From Desulfoluna butyratoxydans (GTDB lineage Bacteria; Desulfobacterota; Desulfobacteria; Desulfobacterales; Desulfolunaceae), in NCBI RefSeq assembly GCF_900699765.1, contig NZ_CAADHO010000001.1:496001-560000 (forward strand): a stretch of DNA of 64,000 nucleotides, given 5' to 3'. A program made the translations under genes and the position numbers. This document shows, in pieces, positions 16,655 to 26,018 of this stretch. Each line of letters starts with the position of its first letter. The first letter of the stretch is position 1. The notes under the pieces were generated by a model. It did not search any database. It worked only from the letters and a program-made list of their open reading frames with translations, and was not told where the DNA came from.

Positions 16655-17674
16655 ATGGTTTTGCAGTCAACGTGGTTTTTTCTCTGGGGGCTCCTCTGGG
16701 CCATCTTTTTTATCACCGACGGGTTTGACTTCGGGGTGGGCACCCTCTACCCCTTCCTCGGCAAGAGCGAAACGGACAAACGCACCATGGTGGCCGCCAT
16801 CGGCCCTTTGTGGGACGGCAACGAGGTGTGGCTCCTCACCGCAGGGGGCGTCACCTTCGCCGCTTTTCCCACGGTGTACGCCGTGATGTTCTCGGCCCTG
16901 TACACGCCCCTGATGCTCATCCTGTTTGCCCTGATCATCCGCGGCGTCTCCTTTGAGTTCCGGGACCAGATCGTCAGCCCGGTCTGGACAAAGGTCTGGG
17001 ACACCACCATCTTCATCGGCAGCTTTGTGCCCGCCCTCCTCTTCGGGGTGGCCTTTGCCAACATCTTCATGGGGATCCCCTTCAACGGCGAGGGCGTGTA
17101 CGAAGGCAACCTCTTTACCCTGTTGAATCCCTACGGCCTGGCAGGGGGCGTGCTCTTTGTCCTCCTCTTCACCCTCCACGGGGCCCTGTGGCTCTGCATC
17201 CGCACCGAAGGGGACCTCCAGGCACGCACCATCCGCACGGCACGGATCCTCTGGCCCATCCTCCTGGTGGCCGCCGTCACCTTCCTGGGCGCCAGCTGGT
17301 TTGCAACGGACCTCTACGGCAACTACCTTGCCCAGCCCGCGCTCTTTGTGATCATCGCCATCACCGTGGCGGCCCTTGCGGCCATCCGGTTCTTCATCGC
17401 CAAAGAAGCCTGGTTCAAGGCGTGGTTCGCCTCCTGCACCACCATCTTCGGCGCCACCTTCTACGGGATTGTCGGTCTCTTTCCCAACCTCTTTCCCTCC
17501 AGCCTGGATGCGGCCTTCAGCCTCACGGCCTTCAACGCCTCATCCAGCCCCCTGACCCTGAAGATCATGCTCACCGTGGTGCTCATCTTCATCCCCCTGG
17601 TCATCGCCTACCAGGTCTGGGCCTACAGCGTCTTCAGCCACAAGGTCACCGAGGAGGATTTTTACGCCCACTAA
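16655..17674 (+). CDS. cydB: Cytochrome bd oxidase subunit II
   Basis: A 339-residue integral membrane protein with the N-terminal FFITDGFDFGVGTLYPFLGK signature, followed by GPLWDGNEVWLLTAGG, both typical of CydB. About eight to nine membrane helices can be seen. GGGAGGA lies 8 bp before the ATG. It pairs with CydA to form the oxidase. A strong terminator follows 37 bp downstream, closing the operon. Confidence 0.97.
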   Translation: MVLQSTWFFLWGLLWAIFFITDGFDFGVGTLYPFLGKSETDKRTMVAAIGPLWDGNEVWLLTAGGVTFAAFPTVYAVMFSALYTPLMLILFALIIRGVSFEFRDQIVSPVWTKVWDTTIFIGSFVPALLFGVAFANIFMGIPFNGEGVYEGNLFTLLNPYGLAGGVLFVLLFTLHGALWLCIRTEGDLQARTIRTARILWPILLVAAVTFLGASWFATDLYGNYLAQPALFVIIAITVAALAAIRFFIAKEAWFKAWFASCTTIFGATFYGIVGLFPNLFPSSLDAAFSLTAFNASSSPLTLKIMLTVVLIFIPLVIAYQVWAYSVFSHKVTEEDFYAH

Positions 17675-17710
17675 GGCCGAAACACATTCCGTTGAAAACG
17701 CCATAATAAA

Positions 17711-17741
17711 AAAGCCCTGCACGCGTGCAGGGCTTTTTTTG
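17711..17741 (+). terminator. Rho-independent terminator of cydAB
   Basis: AAGCCCTGCACG pairs fully with CGTGCAGGGCTT and is followed by a run of seven T residues. Confidence 0.9.
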
Positions 17742-17765
17742 CAGGGCTGACGCATTTAGATGTTT

Positions 17766-17946
17766 GCCTCCGGCGGCCCTGCCGGGGGCCAAACTTTTGA
17801 AACGTTTGGTAAACAGATCTTGCTCACTTATCCAGAAACCTTCGCGAATGCCCTCACCCTGAGGAACGAAGGGAGAGGGCATTCGCAACCTGGGGTCCAG
17901 GGGTGGCGAAGCCACTTAGGCTAAAAATCCCCTGGCCGCCGGAGGC
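17766..17946. repeat. Intergenic hairpin element, complete (181 bp)
   Basis: Bounded by perfect 12-bp inverted repeats GCCTCCGGCGGC and GCCGCCGGAGGC. Directly after the left end comes a CCCTGCCGGGGGC block followed by AAACAGATCTT, shared with the copies at 26 kb and 62.6 kb. It contains a long hairpin (17844-17886) with arms GCGAATGCCCTC / GAGGGCATTCGC around the core CCCTGAGGAACGAAGGG. It fills the gap between cydB and the next gene. Confidence 0.85.
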
Positions 17947-18090
17947 AGGCTTTTCTTGCCCACTTTAACCATAGAAGGCACGCTTTTTTGGTTGCAGTTG
18001 CCCTTCTCTGTGCTATGAGCCGTAGGTGCCGTCAACTGACCCGGCACCACAGGTGCTGCCAATCCCGAGCCAGCTGAACCAGGAGAGACC

Positions 18091-18870
18091 ATGGACGCCT
18101 TGCAGAACCGATTCACCGCCATCCGCAACGCCCTTGAGGCCACCATCTGCACGGTACAGGGGGTGGAGATCATCGAAAAAGCCCTCATGACCCTGGCCGG
18201 CCACCCCGAGGTGCTGCGTCTCGCCCCGGAAGCCGAAACCTGGCGCAACCACCTTGCCGCCGCCCGGGTCGACGGAGACACCGAAGAGCAGGAGTATGCC
18301 CTGCTGGAGCTCTACCGCACCCTCCACACCGCAGGAGCCGGATACACCGAAGAGGAAAAAAAGCAGCTGGATGAGCAAAAGGGCCTCCACGGCCTCTCCG
18401 GGGGCCTCCTGCCCCTGCTCATGACAAAGGAGCTTGTCTCCCCGGACACATGCATGGCCGATCTGGGCGCCGGAAACGGCCTCCAGGGTCTCCTCCTCCA
18501 GTGCCTTTGCCCCCACCGCCACACCCTGCAGGTGGAACTCTCCAAAGGGCACCTGAACGCCGGGCGTCTTTTCCAGCGGATCCTGGGTATTGCCGACCAC
18601 CGCGTCTCCTGGCGCCACGGGGACCTCTTTGCCACCGATCTTTCCGGCGTTACCCTCCTTTACCTCTACCGCCCGGTGAGGCCTTCGGAGACGACCCTTC
18701 CCCTGTACCGAAAACTGGCGGCCACAATAGGTGCCATGGACCGCCCCATCCACCTTGTGAGCGTGGCCGATTGCCTCACCCCTCACCTGGATCCCCCGGT
18801 GTCTCCCCTTTACGACGACGGCTTTGTCACCATCACGGCCGTTGAGCCGCGGGCATCCCTAACGAAATGA
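18091..18870 (+). CDS. SAM-dependent methyltransferase-like protein
   Basis: A 259-residue soluble protein. Residues from about 125 form a Rossmann-type methyltransferase core with the SAM-binding glycine loop ADLGAGNGLQG (about residues 131-141), followed by an acidic strand end (QVELSK) and the later motif GDLFATD. The N-terminal 110 residues are helical and specific to this protein. The target is unknown. AGGAGA precedes the ATG. It stands alone between cydAB and the esterase-like gene. Confidence 0.75.
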   Translation: MDALQNRFTAIRNALEATICTVQGVEIIEKALMTLAGHPEVLRLAPEAETWRNHLAAARVDGDTEEQEYALLELYRTLHTAGAGYTEEEKKQLDEQKGLHGLSGGLLPLLMTKELVSPDTCMADLGAGNGLQGLLLQCLCPHRHTLQVELSKGHLNAGRLFQRILGIADHRVSWRHGDLFATDLSGVTLLYLYRPVRPSETTLPLYRKLAATIGAMDRPIHLVSVADCLTPHLDPPVSPLYDDGFVTITAVEPRASLTK

Positions 18871-19123
18871 ATCAATTGTTGATTTTTTCATTTGAACGGC
18901 GTTTAATAGACCAAATGCAATTCATCCCATTCCTCAGCCGCCAGGGCCACACACCGCCACCGGAGCCTCCCCCCCGCCCATGACATGCCGTGCACACGCG
19001 ACATGAAAGGAACCGGCTCCCTGTGTCATCCCCGTGCAACACCCGGCGTCGGCCCTTTCAGGGCGATCTTCGGACCTTTCCCGCGTGGGCACCCCACCAA
19101 CCCAAAATCAGGAGAATGTAGCC

Positions 19124-20389
19124 ATGCGCAGATGGTCCGTTATTCCTTTTTTGGTCATCGTGCTTTTGCTCCCCTTTCTTTTCGGGGGCTGCGACGAGGA
19201 CATCAAGTACTACCAGTGGAACCTTGTGCAGCTTGAACCCGAGGGAGACGTGGAGTATGTGTGCGGAAACGGGTCCCCTTACAAATTCTTCGTCAACCCG
19301 TCTTTGACCAGTGACAATGTGCTTATCTATTTTGAGGCCGGCGGGGCCTGCTGGGACTACCCCAGCTGCTCGGGACAAAGCGGAATCCGGGGTGCGGCCA
19401 ACCCCAACGGCATCCCCGACGACTACATGGACGGATTCTCCATCCCCGCCATCATGTCGCCCTTTATCTTTCGCGCCCACCCCTGGGAGCGTGTGGACAC
19501 CCAGGGCTGGACCATCATTTTTGTCCCCTACTGCACCGGGGACATCTTCATCGGCAACAACACCACCACCTACGAATCCGAGGATTCCGATGAAAGCCTG
19601 GAGTGGCACCACAACGGCTACACCAACACCCAGGGAATTCTCAACTGGATGACCAAGGGGCCCTTCAAGGACCACTTCGACTCCATTCCCAAGCTCATGG
19701 TCAGCGGATGCAGCGCCGGAGGCGCCGGCTCCATCCTCAACTACCACTTCATCCGCAAAGGCCTGGGCGATCGTGTGGGCGAGGCCATCCTCCTCAACGA
19801 CTCCGGTCCCATCTACTCCACGGCCGAAGACTCTCCCCAGTTCTCGTTGCCCCTGCACACCAAGATCCGCAGTGCCTGGAACGTGGACAGCGTCATCGAC
19901 ATCCTGGGCCAGGACATCCCCGGTGATTTCGACGCCGATGACTACGGCAGCTTAAGCGTGGCCCTGTCTCGCCAGTACCCCGCCGACAAGCTGGCGCACA
20001 CCCAGTTCACCATGGACGGCAACTACTCGGGCTACTCGTACGAGCGGTTCTACGACTTCCCGCCCAAAGAAGAGATCCACGCCATGTGGGCCGCGGATCA
20101 GGGCTATCTCATGGCCATGTACGACGACCTTTACGCAGAAAACGGCAACATCGGCTATTTCGTCCCCTACTACCGCCCCTTCAACGACAGCCACTGCTCC
20201 TGCATCCTCTCCTTTGACGACACCGACATCACCGGCACGGGCATGAACGTGGGAGACTACGCCGACCGCCTCATCAACAACGGGGCCGGCATGGCCGCCA
20301 TGCAGTACTACGAAGAGCCCACCGAGGAAGAGCTCAACAGGCCCTACCCCCTCTGGGACCTCCTTGACCTGCTCATGGGCGCTCTGTAA
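19124..20389 (+). CDS. Pectinacetylesterase-family lipoprotein
   Basis: A 421-residue secreted protein. Residues 1-25 are a lipoprotein signal with the lipobox FLFGGC. The body matches the pectinacetylesterase/Notum alpha-beta hydrolase family: YFEAGGACWDYPSC oxyanion region (about 65), IIFVPYCTGDIFIG (about 128), nucleophile elbow GCSAGGAG (about residue 195), and a late DSHCSC segment with catalytic His. The substrate is probably an acylated carbohydrate or lipid; it cannot be fixed. AGGAGA precedes the ATG at MRRWS. A terminator follows. Confidence 0.85.
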   Translation: MRRWSVIPFLVIVLLLPFLFGGCDEDIKYYQWNLVQLEPEGDVEYVCGNGSPYKFFVNPSLTSDNVLIYFEAGGACWDYPSCSGQSGIRGAANPNGIPDDYMDGFSIPAIMSPFIFRAHPWERVDTQGWTIIFVPYCTGDIFIGNNTTTYESEDSDESLEWHHNGYTNTQGILNWMTKGPFKDHFDSIPKLMVSGCSAGGAGSILNYHFIRKGLGDRVGEAILLNDSGPIYSTAEDSPQFSLPLHTKIRSAWNVDSVIDILGQDIPGDFDADDYGSLSVALSRQYPADKLAHTQFTMDGNYSGYSYERFYDFPPKEEIHAMWAADQGYLMAMYDDLYAENGNIGYFVPYYRPFNDSHCSCILSFDDTDITGTGMNVGDYADRLINNGAGMAAMQYYEEPTEEELNRPYPLWDLLDLLMGAL

Positions 20390-20424
20390 GGCACGGAACA
20401 GACAGACAACGTAACGATTTACCT

Positions 20425-20460
20425 CAGGCCCCCGGCAACCCTGCCGGGGGCCTGCTTTTT
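20425..20460 (+). terminator. Terminator after the esterase-like gene
   Basis: A 13-bp perfect stem (CAGGCCCCCGGCA / TGCCGGGGGCCTG) is followed by CTTTTT. Convergent with the gene at 20497. Confidence 0.9.
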
Positions 20461-20496
20461 CCCTGGGCCCTCTTGTCCCTGTGGTTCCTTCGGCCC

Positions 20497-21699
20497 TTAC
20501 CCGTTGGCCTGCTTGGTTTCGATCCGCTCCAGGGCCCGGGCCTCCCGCTCCGGAATGGCCTCCAGCCGTTTCTTGAACTGCTCCAGCAAAAATTGATGCT
20601 GGGCCAGGTCCCGCTGGCTCATCTCCCATTTATGCTCCTTTAAAATCCACTCCAGCATGGCGATGCTGTCCCGTGTCAGAACGGCCTGCTCGTCGTAATA
20701 GCTGTGGACCTCGTCCTCGGAGGCGATGTTGGCGCTGATGCGTCCGAAGAGTTCGTTGCGGGACTTTTTCTCCTCCTCCCGTTGCCAGCGTTCCTCCTCG
20801 GTCTGGGGCGGGATGGCCAGGTTGTCGGGAAGGCTTGTCCGCATGCGGTCCATGTCCGGCATAAAGGGCTCCTGCTGTTCAGCTTCCCGGGCCACCGGTT
20901 TCACGCCGGTTTCACCGCTTTGGGCCTCGGCCGCACTGCCCTGTTCACCGGCCACCGTCTCTTCAAGGGCCGCTGTATCCATCCCACGTTCCGGGACATC
21001 CCCTCTGCCCACGACCATCCGGGCCCCCAAGGTCAAAAGAACCCCTGCCACCAACCCCACTGCCACCCAGCCGATACGCGCCATGTTGCCTCCTGTCGTT
21101 GTGGTCCGGTTCGCGCCCCTTTGTTTCGTGATCCGTGTGCACGCCAGAACCATCAGATTGGCAGCCACGGCAGCACCGATGCCCAGGGCCAGGGTCCAGA
21201 AAAAAAATCGCCTGGGCATCAGGTAATAGGAGACATCCAAAGGGGTGTTGAGCCAGAGTTGATTGGAAAAAAGAAGCGGGTGAAACAGGTCCCGCCAGAA
21301 GGTGGAAAAAAACGGAAAGATCCCCGTAAGCAAAGGAAACAGAGCAAGGTTGACCAGGGCACTGCCCCTGAGCAAAGACGGGGTCGCGGCAAAGGCAAGG
21401 CAGGCAAGGGCCGCTGCCGCGACCACCGCAGCAAGGTCCAGCCGGTCCCGGGCTTCTGCCAGGTGACGGCGCTCTTTGGCCGTCCATGCCCCATGGGCAA
21501 GGGCCCCGCCATGGGAGAGAAAAGAGGTAAGCTCCCGGACCAGAACCCTGGGCGGACCGGTTTTCAGACGCCCGCAACGGCCATGGATCCCGCAGGCGGC
21601 ATCGTACCAGAACGGCGTGTAGACAACCGCCGCCAGGGGAACCCAGAAGGTAAGGTAAAACAGAGAGACACCGGTAAGCAAAGCCCGAGCACGCGCCAT
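20497..21699 (-). CDS. DUF1461-like membrane domain fused to a coiled-coil protein
   Basis: A continuous 400-residue frame. Residues 1-195 resemble the DUF1461 (TIGR01906) membrane family: an N-terminal helix, ERRHLAEARDRLDL, and the FHPLLFSNQLWLNTP plus MPRRFF segment, with about four helices. After a short linker a second unit starts with MARIGWVAVGLVAGVLLTLG, another membrane anchor, followed by a polar, Glu/Arg-rich coiled-coil region (about 295-400). The second unit has its own excellent ribosome site (ACAGGAGG) and ATG at 21084 in the same frame. So either a fusion or a long and a short product are made. Function unknown for both parts. Confidence 0.75.
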   Translation of the reverse strand: MARARALLTGVSLFYLTFWVPLAAVVYTPFWYDAACGIHGRCGRLKTGPPRVLVRELTSFLSHGGALAHGAWTAKERRHLAEARDRLDLAAVVAAAALACLAFAATPSLLRGSALVNLALFPLLTGIFPFFSTFWRDLFHPLLFSNQLWLNTPLDVSYYLMPRRFFFWTLALGIGAAVAANLMVLACTRITKQRGANRTTTTGGNMARIGWVAVGLVAGVLLTLGARMVVGRGDVPERGMDTAALEETVAGEQGSAAEAQSGETGVKPVAREAEQQEPFMPDMDRMRTSLPDNLAIPPQTEEERWQREEEKKSRNELFGRISANIASEDEVHSYYDEQAVLTRDSIAMLEWILKEHKWEMSQRDLAQHQFLLEQFKKRLEAIPEREARALERIETKQANG

Positions 21700-21766
21700 A
21701 CCCCTCCTTTCATCCGCTTAACGCACCGGTATCATAGCCCCTTACAGCCTGTTTGTCGAGGCCGTA

Positions 21767-23578
21767 TCACGGAGCCTTCTTCCAGAAACGCTTCACGATA
21801 AAAGGAATCGTACCCACAGCACACAAAAGGAGAAATCCCCCCACAAAGGGCGCGGTAATCCGCCCCTGGAGAAGGTCCAGCAGGGAGCTGGAAAAGAGAA
21901 TAAAGGCAAGGGTGGCGGGAAACATGCAGACAACGGTGGCCGCCACGTAGTGGGAGAGTCGCACCCGGGTCAGCCCGAATGCGTAGTTAAGGAGAACAAA
22001 GGGAAACACCGGCACCAGACGGGTAAAGGCCACCACCTTCCACCCCTCCTCGGCCACCTTGCGGTCCAGGCGCTCCAGGCCGGTGCCCGCCACCTTCCCG
22101 CGCACCCAGTCCCCTGCCAGGTAGCGGGACACAAGAAAAGCCAGGGTGGCACCGCCTGTGGCACCCACCATGGTGCAGGCCAGCCCCATGACCGGACCAA
22201 AAAGAAGCCCTGCGGCAAGGGTGAGGGGACTTGCCGGAAGAAGCAGGCAGGGCCCGATGCAGTAGAGGGCCGCAAAGATAAGGGGCGCGGCAAGGCCGTA
22301 GCCTTCCACCCACTGCCTCACCGCCTCCGGGGCCAGAGAATCCGTGAAGCCTGAGATTTTCAAAGCGGCTGCCATGCCGATGAGGGCCATGAGGATCAAC
22401 CCCTTGACCCACCATGCCCCCTTTGAGCCGCCGCCCATGGAGACGTGCCGCTCACGGGTCACCGCAGGCTCCGAAATCTTTTTCACCCGCCTTTTAAGGC
22501 CCAGGCGGTGAAGATAGGTCAGAGGGCTCCCGGTGGCTTTGGGAATCGTGTTGCCGTCATTAAAAAACAAATCCAGAAGATGCCGGGCTCCTCCCCGGCC
22601 GCCGAGACGCGAGGCGCACCCCGAGCAGTAGGTGAGGACCGCCTCTCCGGCCCGATCCCCTTGGATCCTCTGCCGCCAGGCCTCGGCATGGCCGGGACAG
22701 ACCGCCCCCACAGCGCCCCCCTCCCCGCAGCAGAGGGTCCGCCTGCCGCTGCGGGCGGACTCCACCAGGGACACCCCGCTTCGCAGGGCCAGCTCCCGGG
22801 TCGCCCCGTGGATCCCCTCTTCAAACCGCACCGCACAGGGGTCGTGCATCCTCAACGCCCCGCTTACAGGTGTTGGGACAAGGTCCGCGTCCCCTGCCAT
22901 GAGCTCATAGACGCTCTGGGTCTCAAGGCCCGAGCCGTACTGATGGAAGACCTTGAAGCAGTTGGGGCAAGCCACCACCACGCGGCGCACGCCCCGGTCC
23001 AGAAGCCAGCGATGCAGCTCCCCGAAGGCGTTCTCAAAGGCCCCCTGCCGCCCCAGGTCATGGGAGGGCTTGGTGCAGCAGTCCAGAACCAGGCCCGCCT
23101 GGGGGACCTGTTCCCTGATGTACTGCCAGACGCGAAAGGTCTTGTGGGACCGCGTTCCCGACAGGCCGCACCCCGGAAAAAAGATCGTATCGCACCCTTC
23201 GGGCAGATGGGCCCAGGTAAACCGTCTGGACACCCCCCGGGCCTCGTAGGCAAGCAGGCGCGTGTAAGGCGACAGATCCACCTTGCCGCTCTCCGCCGCT
23301 TCCCGCCGCAAGGCAAGAAAAAAGGCCGCGGGATCCGCCCCTTCGGGACAGACCGCCGTGCAGAGCCCGCACAGAGAGCAGAGAAACGCCAGGCGAAGGG
23401 CCTCCTCCGGCCTGGTCTCCAACAGCTCCCGAATCTCCAGGGGGCTTCCGTGCTCTTTCAAAAAAGCGCACCCCACCCGGCACTTGCCGCAGCCGGTGCA
23501 CCGGGGAAGAATGGATTGGGAAGGGTCGGAAAAGGATCGCAGGCTTCCTGTTTTCACGAGAATGGTCTCTCCTGTCAT
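21767..23578 (-). CDS. Fusion: HdrD/GlpC-like Fe-S protein with TVP38/TMEM64 membrane domain
   Basis: 603 residues. The N-terminal half is an Fe-S oxidoreductase: two [4Fe-4S] motifs (C27/30/33/37 and C67/70/73/77), then two CCG-type blocks (FFPGCGLSG, LDCCTKPSHD, ACPNCFKVFH; MHDPCAVR, CCGEGGAVG, YCSGCASRL) as in heterodisulfide reductase subunit D and GlpC. From about residue 395 it is a VTT/TVP38 membrane protein (ALYCIGPCLLLPASPLTLAAG, GATGGATLAFLVSRY, FVLLNYAFGLT). The fusion suggests electron transfer coupled to a membrane transport or lipid-handling step (inference). The minus-strand neighbour upstream is divergent. Confidence 0.88.
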   Translation of the reverse strand: MTGETILVKTGSLRSFSDPSQSILPRCTGCGKCRVGCAFLKEHGSPLEIRELLETRPEEALRLAFLCSLCGLCTAVCPEGADPAAFFLALRREAAESGKVDLSPYTRLLAYEARGVSRRFTWAHLPEGCDTIFFPGCGLSGTRSHKTFRVWQYIREQVPQAGLVLDCCTKPSHDLGRQGAFENAFGELHRWLLDRGVRRVVVACPNCFKVFHQYGSGLETQSVYELMAGDADLVPTPVSGALRMHDPCAVRFEEGIHGATRELALRSGVSLVESARSGRRTLCCGEGGAVGAVCPGHAEAWRQRIQGDRAGEAVLTYCSGCASRLGGRGGARHLLDLFFNDGNTIPKATGSPLTYLHRLGLKRRVKKISEPAVTRERHVSMGGGSKGAWWVKGLILMALIGMAAALKISGFTDSLAPEAVRQWVEGYGLAAPLIFAALYCIGPCLLLPASPLTLAAGLLFGPVMGLACTMVGATGGATLAFLVSRYLAGDWVRGKVAGTGLERLDRKVAEEGWKVVAFTRLVPVFPFVLLNYAFGLTRVRLSHYVAATVVCMFPATLAFILFSSSLLDLLQGRITAPFVGGFLLLCAVGTIPFIVKRFWKKAP

Positions 23579-23711
23579 GGTAAGGGAAATTCAGGCGTAA
23601 ACGGTAGAATGGTGTGGCCGCCCCCCCGATGTCAAAATGATAATATCAATGACATCAGCGCCAGCCATTGAGAAAAGCAGACGTCTATGGCAAAGCCAGC
23701 ATTAAAAGCGT

Positions 23712-23888
23712 GCCTCCGGCGGCGAGGTGAGCCACCTCGAAAGCATATTGCCCTTGCGCTTTGTCCCTCGTTCCTCGGGCCAAAGCGCAAGGGCCTTCGA
23801 CTCGGGCTTCGCCCGGCATAAACCCTGATGATTTGTGCGGGCTGGATCACAAGTTTCGACGCAACAGGAACCGTTGTTGTTACTTGTC
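23712..23888. repeat. Intergenic hairpin element, one end only (about 177 bp)
   Basis: Begins with GCCTCCGGCGGC and a CGAGGTGAGCCACCTCG hairpin, then the hairpin GCCCTTGCGC...GCGCAAGGGC (23750-23794) around the core CCCTCGTTCCTCGGG. The whole stretch is similar to the reverse complement of 57054-57222. No right-hand inverted repeat is seen before the PhzF gene, so this copy is partial or of a different subtype. Confidence 0.75.
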
Positions 23889-23935
23889 CATGTTTCTGCT
23901 TTTCCCCGTTGCCCCGGCGTGCTATCAAAATCAGT

Positions 23936-24808
23936 ATGATGCGACTCTTTCTCCAGCAAGCCTATACAGACGCCGGGTGCGGTGGAAACGGTGCAGGGGT
24001 GGCGATTTTCGCCGACGACTTGGACGAGGCCGCCATGCAGGCCCTGGCCCGCAACGTGGGACTCTCGGAAACCGCCTTTGTTTCGGGTCTTTTGAGCAGC
24101 TGCCCTGTCATCCGCTATTTTACCCCGGTGGCCGAAGTGGATCTCTGCGGCCACGCCACTGTGGCGGCCTGGACTGTCATGGCCCACCTGGGCCTTGTGC
24201 GACCGGGACGACATCGCCAAGGGCTCAGGGAAGGAGAGATCCGCGTGACCCTGGATAACTCCGGGGCGGTGTGGATGGATCAAAAACCCCCTGCCTTCGA
24301 CCCGATACTTGATCCGGCCCGGGTGGCCCCCATCCTGGGGCTTGCGCCCGAGGAGCTCACCGCAACGGGCCTGCCCATCCAGCCCGTCTCCACAGGCCTC
24401 ACGGACATCCTGGTCCCCCTGCCCTCACGAAGGCTCCTCGAAGCGGTCATCCCGGACCTCGGGGCCATGGCAGCCTTTAACACCGAAACCGACACCGTGG
24501 GGTTCCACCTCTTCTGCATGGAGCCCCGGAACCCCGCCCATACCGCATGCTGCCGGAACTTTGCCCCGGCATACGGCATTGATGAGGAGTCGGCCACCGG
24601 AAGCGCCAGCGGAGCCCTGGCCGCCTACCTGTGGATGAACGGTCACCAGCAGGAGCGCTACATCTTCGAGCAGGGACACGCCATGGGCAGCCCGTCCCGC
24701 ATGGATGTCCTCCTTGCCTGTGATGATACAAGACCCACCGGGGTCACCGTGGGAGGATACGGCGGCACCCCTGTGGAAACGACGGTTCCCCCGCCGACAT
24801 CGGGTTGA
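23936..24808 (+). CDS. PhzF-family isomerase-like protein
   Basis: A 290-residue protein of the PhzF/diaminopimelate-epimerase fold. Recognisable segments are FLQQAYTDAGCGGNGAGVA at the N-terminus, NVGLSETAFV (with the conserved Glu, about residue 41), RYFTPVAEVDLCGHATVAA and the C-terminal ATGSASGALAAYL. PhzF proteins isomerise small acids; most homologues outside phenazine clusters have unknown substrates. Two ATGs in tandem (23936, 23939) serve as the start; the ribosome site is weak, and the repeat ends about 50 bp upstream. Confidence 0.9.
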   Translation: MMRLFLQQAYTDAGCGGNGAGVAIFADDLDEAAMQALARNVGLSETAFVSGLLSSCPVIRYFTPVAEVDLCGHATVAAWTVMAHLGLVRPGRHRQGLREGEIRVTLDNSGAVWMDQKPPAFDPILDPARVAPILGLAPEELTATGLPIQPVSTGLTDILVPLPSRRLLEAVIPDLGAMAAFNTETDTVGFHLFCMEPRNPAHTACCRNFAPAYGIDEESATGSASGALAAYLWMNGHQQERYIFEQGHAMGSPSRMDVLLACDDTRPTGVTVGGYGGTPVETTVPPPTSG

Positions 24809-24917
24809 CCTTCCGTGGCCGGACAAGGAGCGCCACATTTTTATTGGCGTGATCACAACCATTTGATATAGCTTCATCAGGACAATTGATATCTGATACA
24901 CCAGACAGGAGATCGCA

Positions 24918-26012
24918 ATGCACCCCCTTTTCGACCCCATGACCATCAACGGCATGACCCTTGCCAACCGCTTTGTCCGGTCCGCCACCTGGGAAGGGAT
25001 GGCCGGGCCCGACGGCTGCGTTACCCAACGGCTCATCGACTGCATGGCCACCCTGGCCGACGGCGGTGTGGGCCTCATCATCACGGGCCACGCCTTTGTG
25101 GAACTCGAAGGCAAGGCAGGCCCGAAACAGTTGGGTATCCACGACGACGCGTTTCTCCCCGGACTCACCAAAATGGTGGAGGCGGTCCACGCCCGCGGCG
25201 GTAAAATTGCGGCCCAGCTGGCCCATGCCGGAAGGCGCGCCAACACCGACGAGTCGGGCCGTCCCCCGCGCATCATCTCCGTCACCGGAGCCGAAGAGCC
25301 CCCGGTAAAAGAGATGGGCCCCTGCGACTTCAAGCTGGTGGTCACCGCCTTTGCCGAGGCAGCCGTCAGGGCCAAAAAAGCCGGTTTCGACGGGGTGCAG
25401 ATCCACAGCGCCCACGGCTACCTCCTCAGCCAGTCCCTCTCCCCCCTGGAAAATCGTCGCAGCGACTGGTACGGCGGCTCCGTGGAGCACCGCATGCGAT
25501 TTCTCCTGGAGGTCACCACCGCCATCCGCGATGCCGTGGGTCCTGACTACCCGGTGCTCATCAAGCTCAACAGCGCCGACCACGTCAAGGGTGGCTTTAC
25601 CCTGGACGAGGCCTGCGCCGTGGCCGTCCGTCTGGCCCATGAGGGGATCGACGCCATCGAGGTAAGCGGCGGCACCCCGGAAAGCGGGGAGCTTGCCCCC
25701 ATCCGACCCCGCATCGACGCCCCGGAAAAAGAAGCCTACTTCCGCGATGCAGGCAAAGCCGTCAAGGAGTCGGTGCAGGTCCCCGTGATGCTCGTGGGAG
25801 GCGTCCGCTCCCTTGAGACCGCCCTTGCCATGCACGACGAAGGCCGGGCCGACCTCATCAGTCTCTCCCGCCCCCTCATCCGGGAGCCCAACCTCATCGC
25901 CCGATGGAAACAGGGAGACACCACCCCCGCCCAGTGCAACTCCTGCTGTCGATGCTTTGTCCCGGCCCGAAGGGGCGACGGCATCCGCTGCATGGCACGG
26001 AAAAAAGGGTAA
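24918..26012 (+). CDS. Old yellow enzyme family NADH:flavin oxidoreductase
   Basis: A 364-residue FMN-dependent TIM-barrel enzyme. Family motifs are FDPMTINGMTLANRFVRSAT, QLAHAGRR, FDGVQIHSAHGYLLSQSLSP and LVGGVRS with DLISLSRPLI. The C-terminus ends in CNSCCRCF, a remnant of the Cys cluster that in longer homologues (2,4-dienoyl-CoA reductase, bile-acid and trimethylamine dehydrogenases) binds [4Fe-4S]; the protein then stops, so it lacks their Rossmann domains. It reduces activated C=C bonds or similar. CAGGAG precedes the ATG. Not obviously linked to neighbours. Confidence 0.92.
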   Translation: MHPLFDPMTINGMTLANRFVRSATWEGMAGPDGCVTQRLIDCMATLADGGVGLIITGHAFVELEGKAGPKQLGIHDDAFLPGLTKMVEAVHARGGKIAAQLAHAGRRANTDESGRPPRIISVTGAEEPPVKEMGPCDFKLVVTAFAEAAVRAKKAGFDGVQIHSAHGYLLSQSLSPLENRRSDWYGGSVEHRMRFLLEVTTAIRDAVGPDYPVLIKLNSADHVKGGFTLDEACAVAVRLAHEGIDAIEVSGGTPESGELAPIRPRIDAPEKEAYFRDAGKAVKESVQVPVMLVGGVRSLETALAMHDEGRADLISLSRPLIREPNLIARWKQGDTTPAQCNSCCRCFVPARRGDGIRCMARKKG

Positions 26013-26018
26013 AAAGAC

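Noticed and set aside
23632..23928. Arg-rich frame overlapping the hairpin element, similar to one at 57050-57244.
   Set aside because: Both lie inside the repeat and lack start signals; similarity is explained by the shared repeat DNA. Kept only as a low-interest finding.
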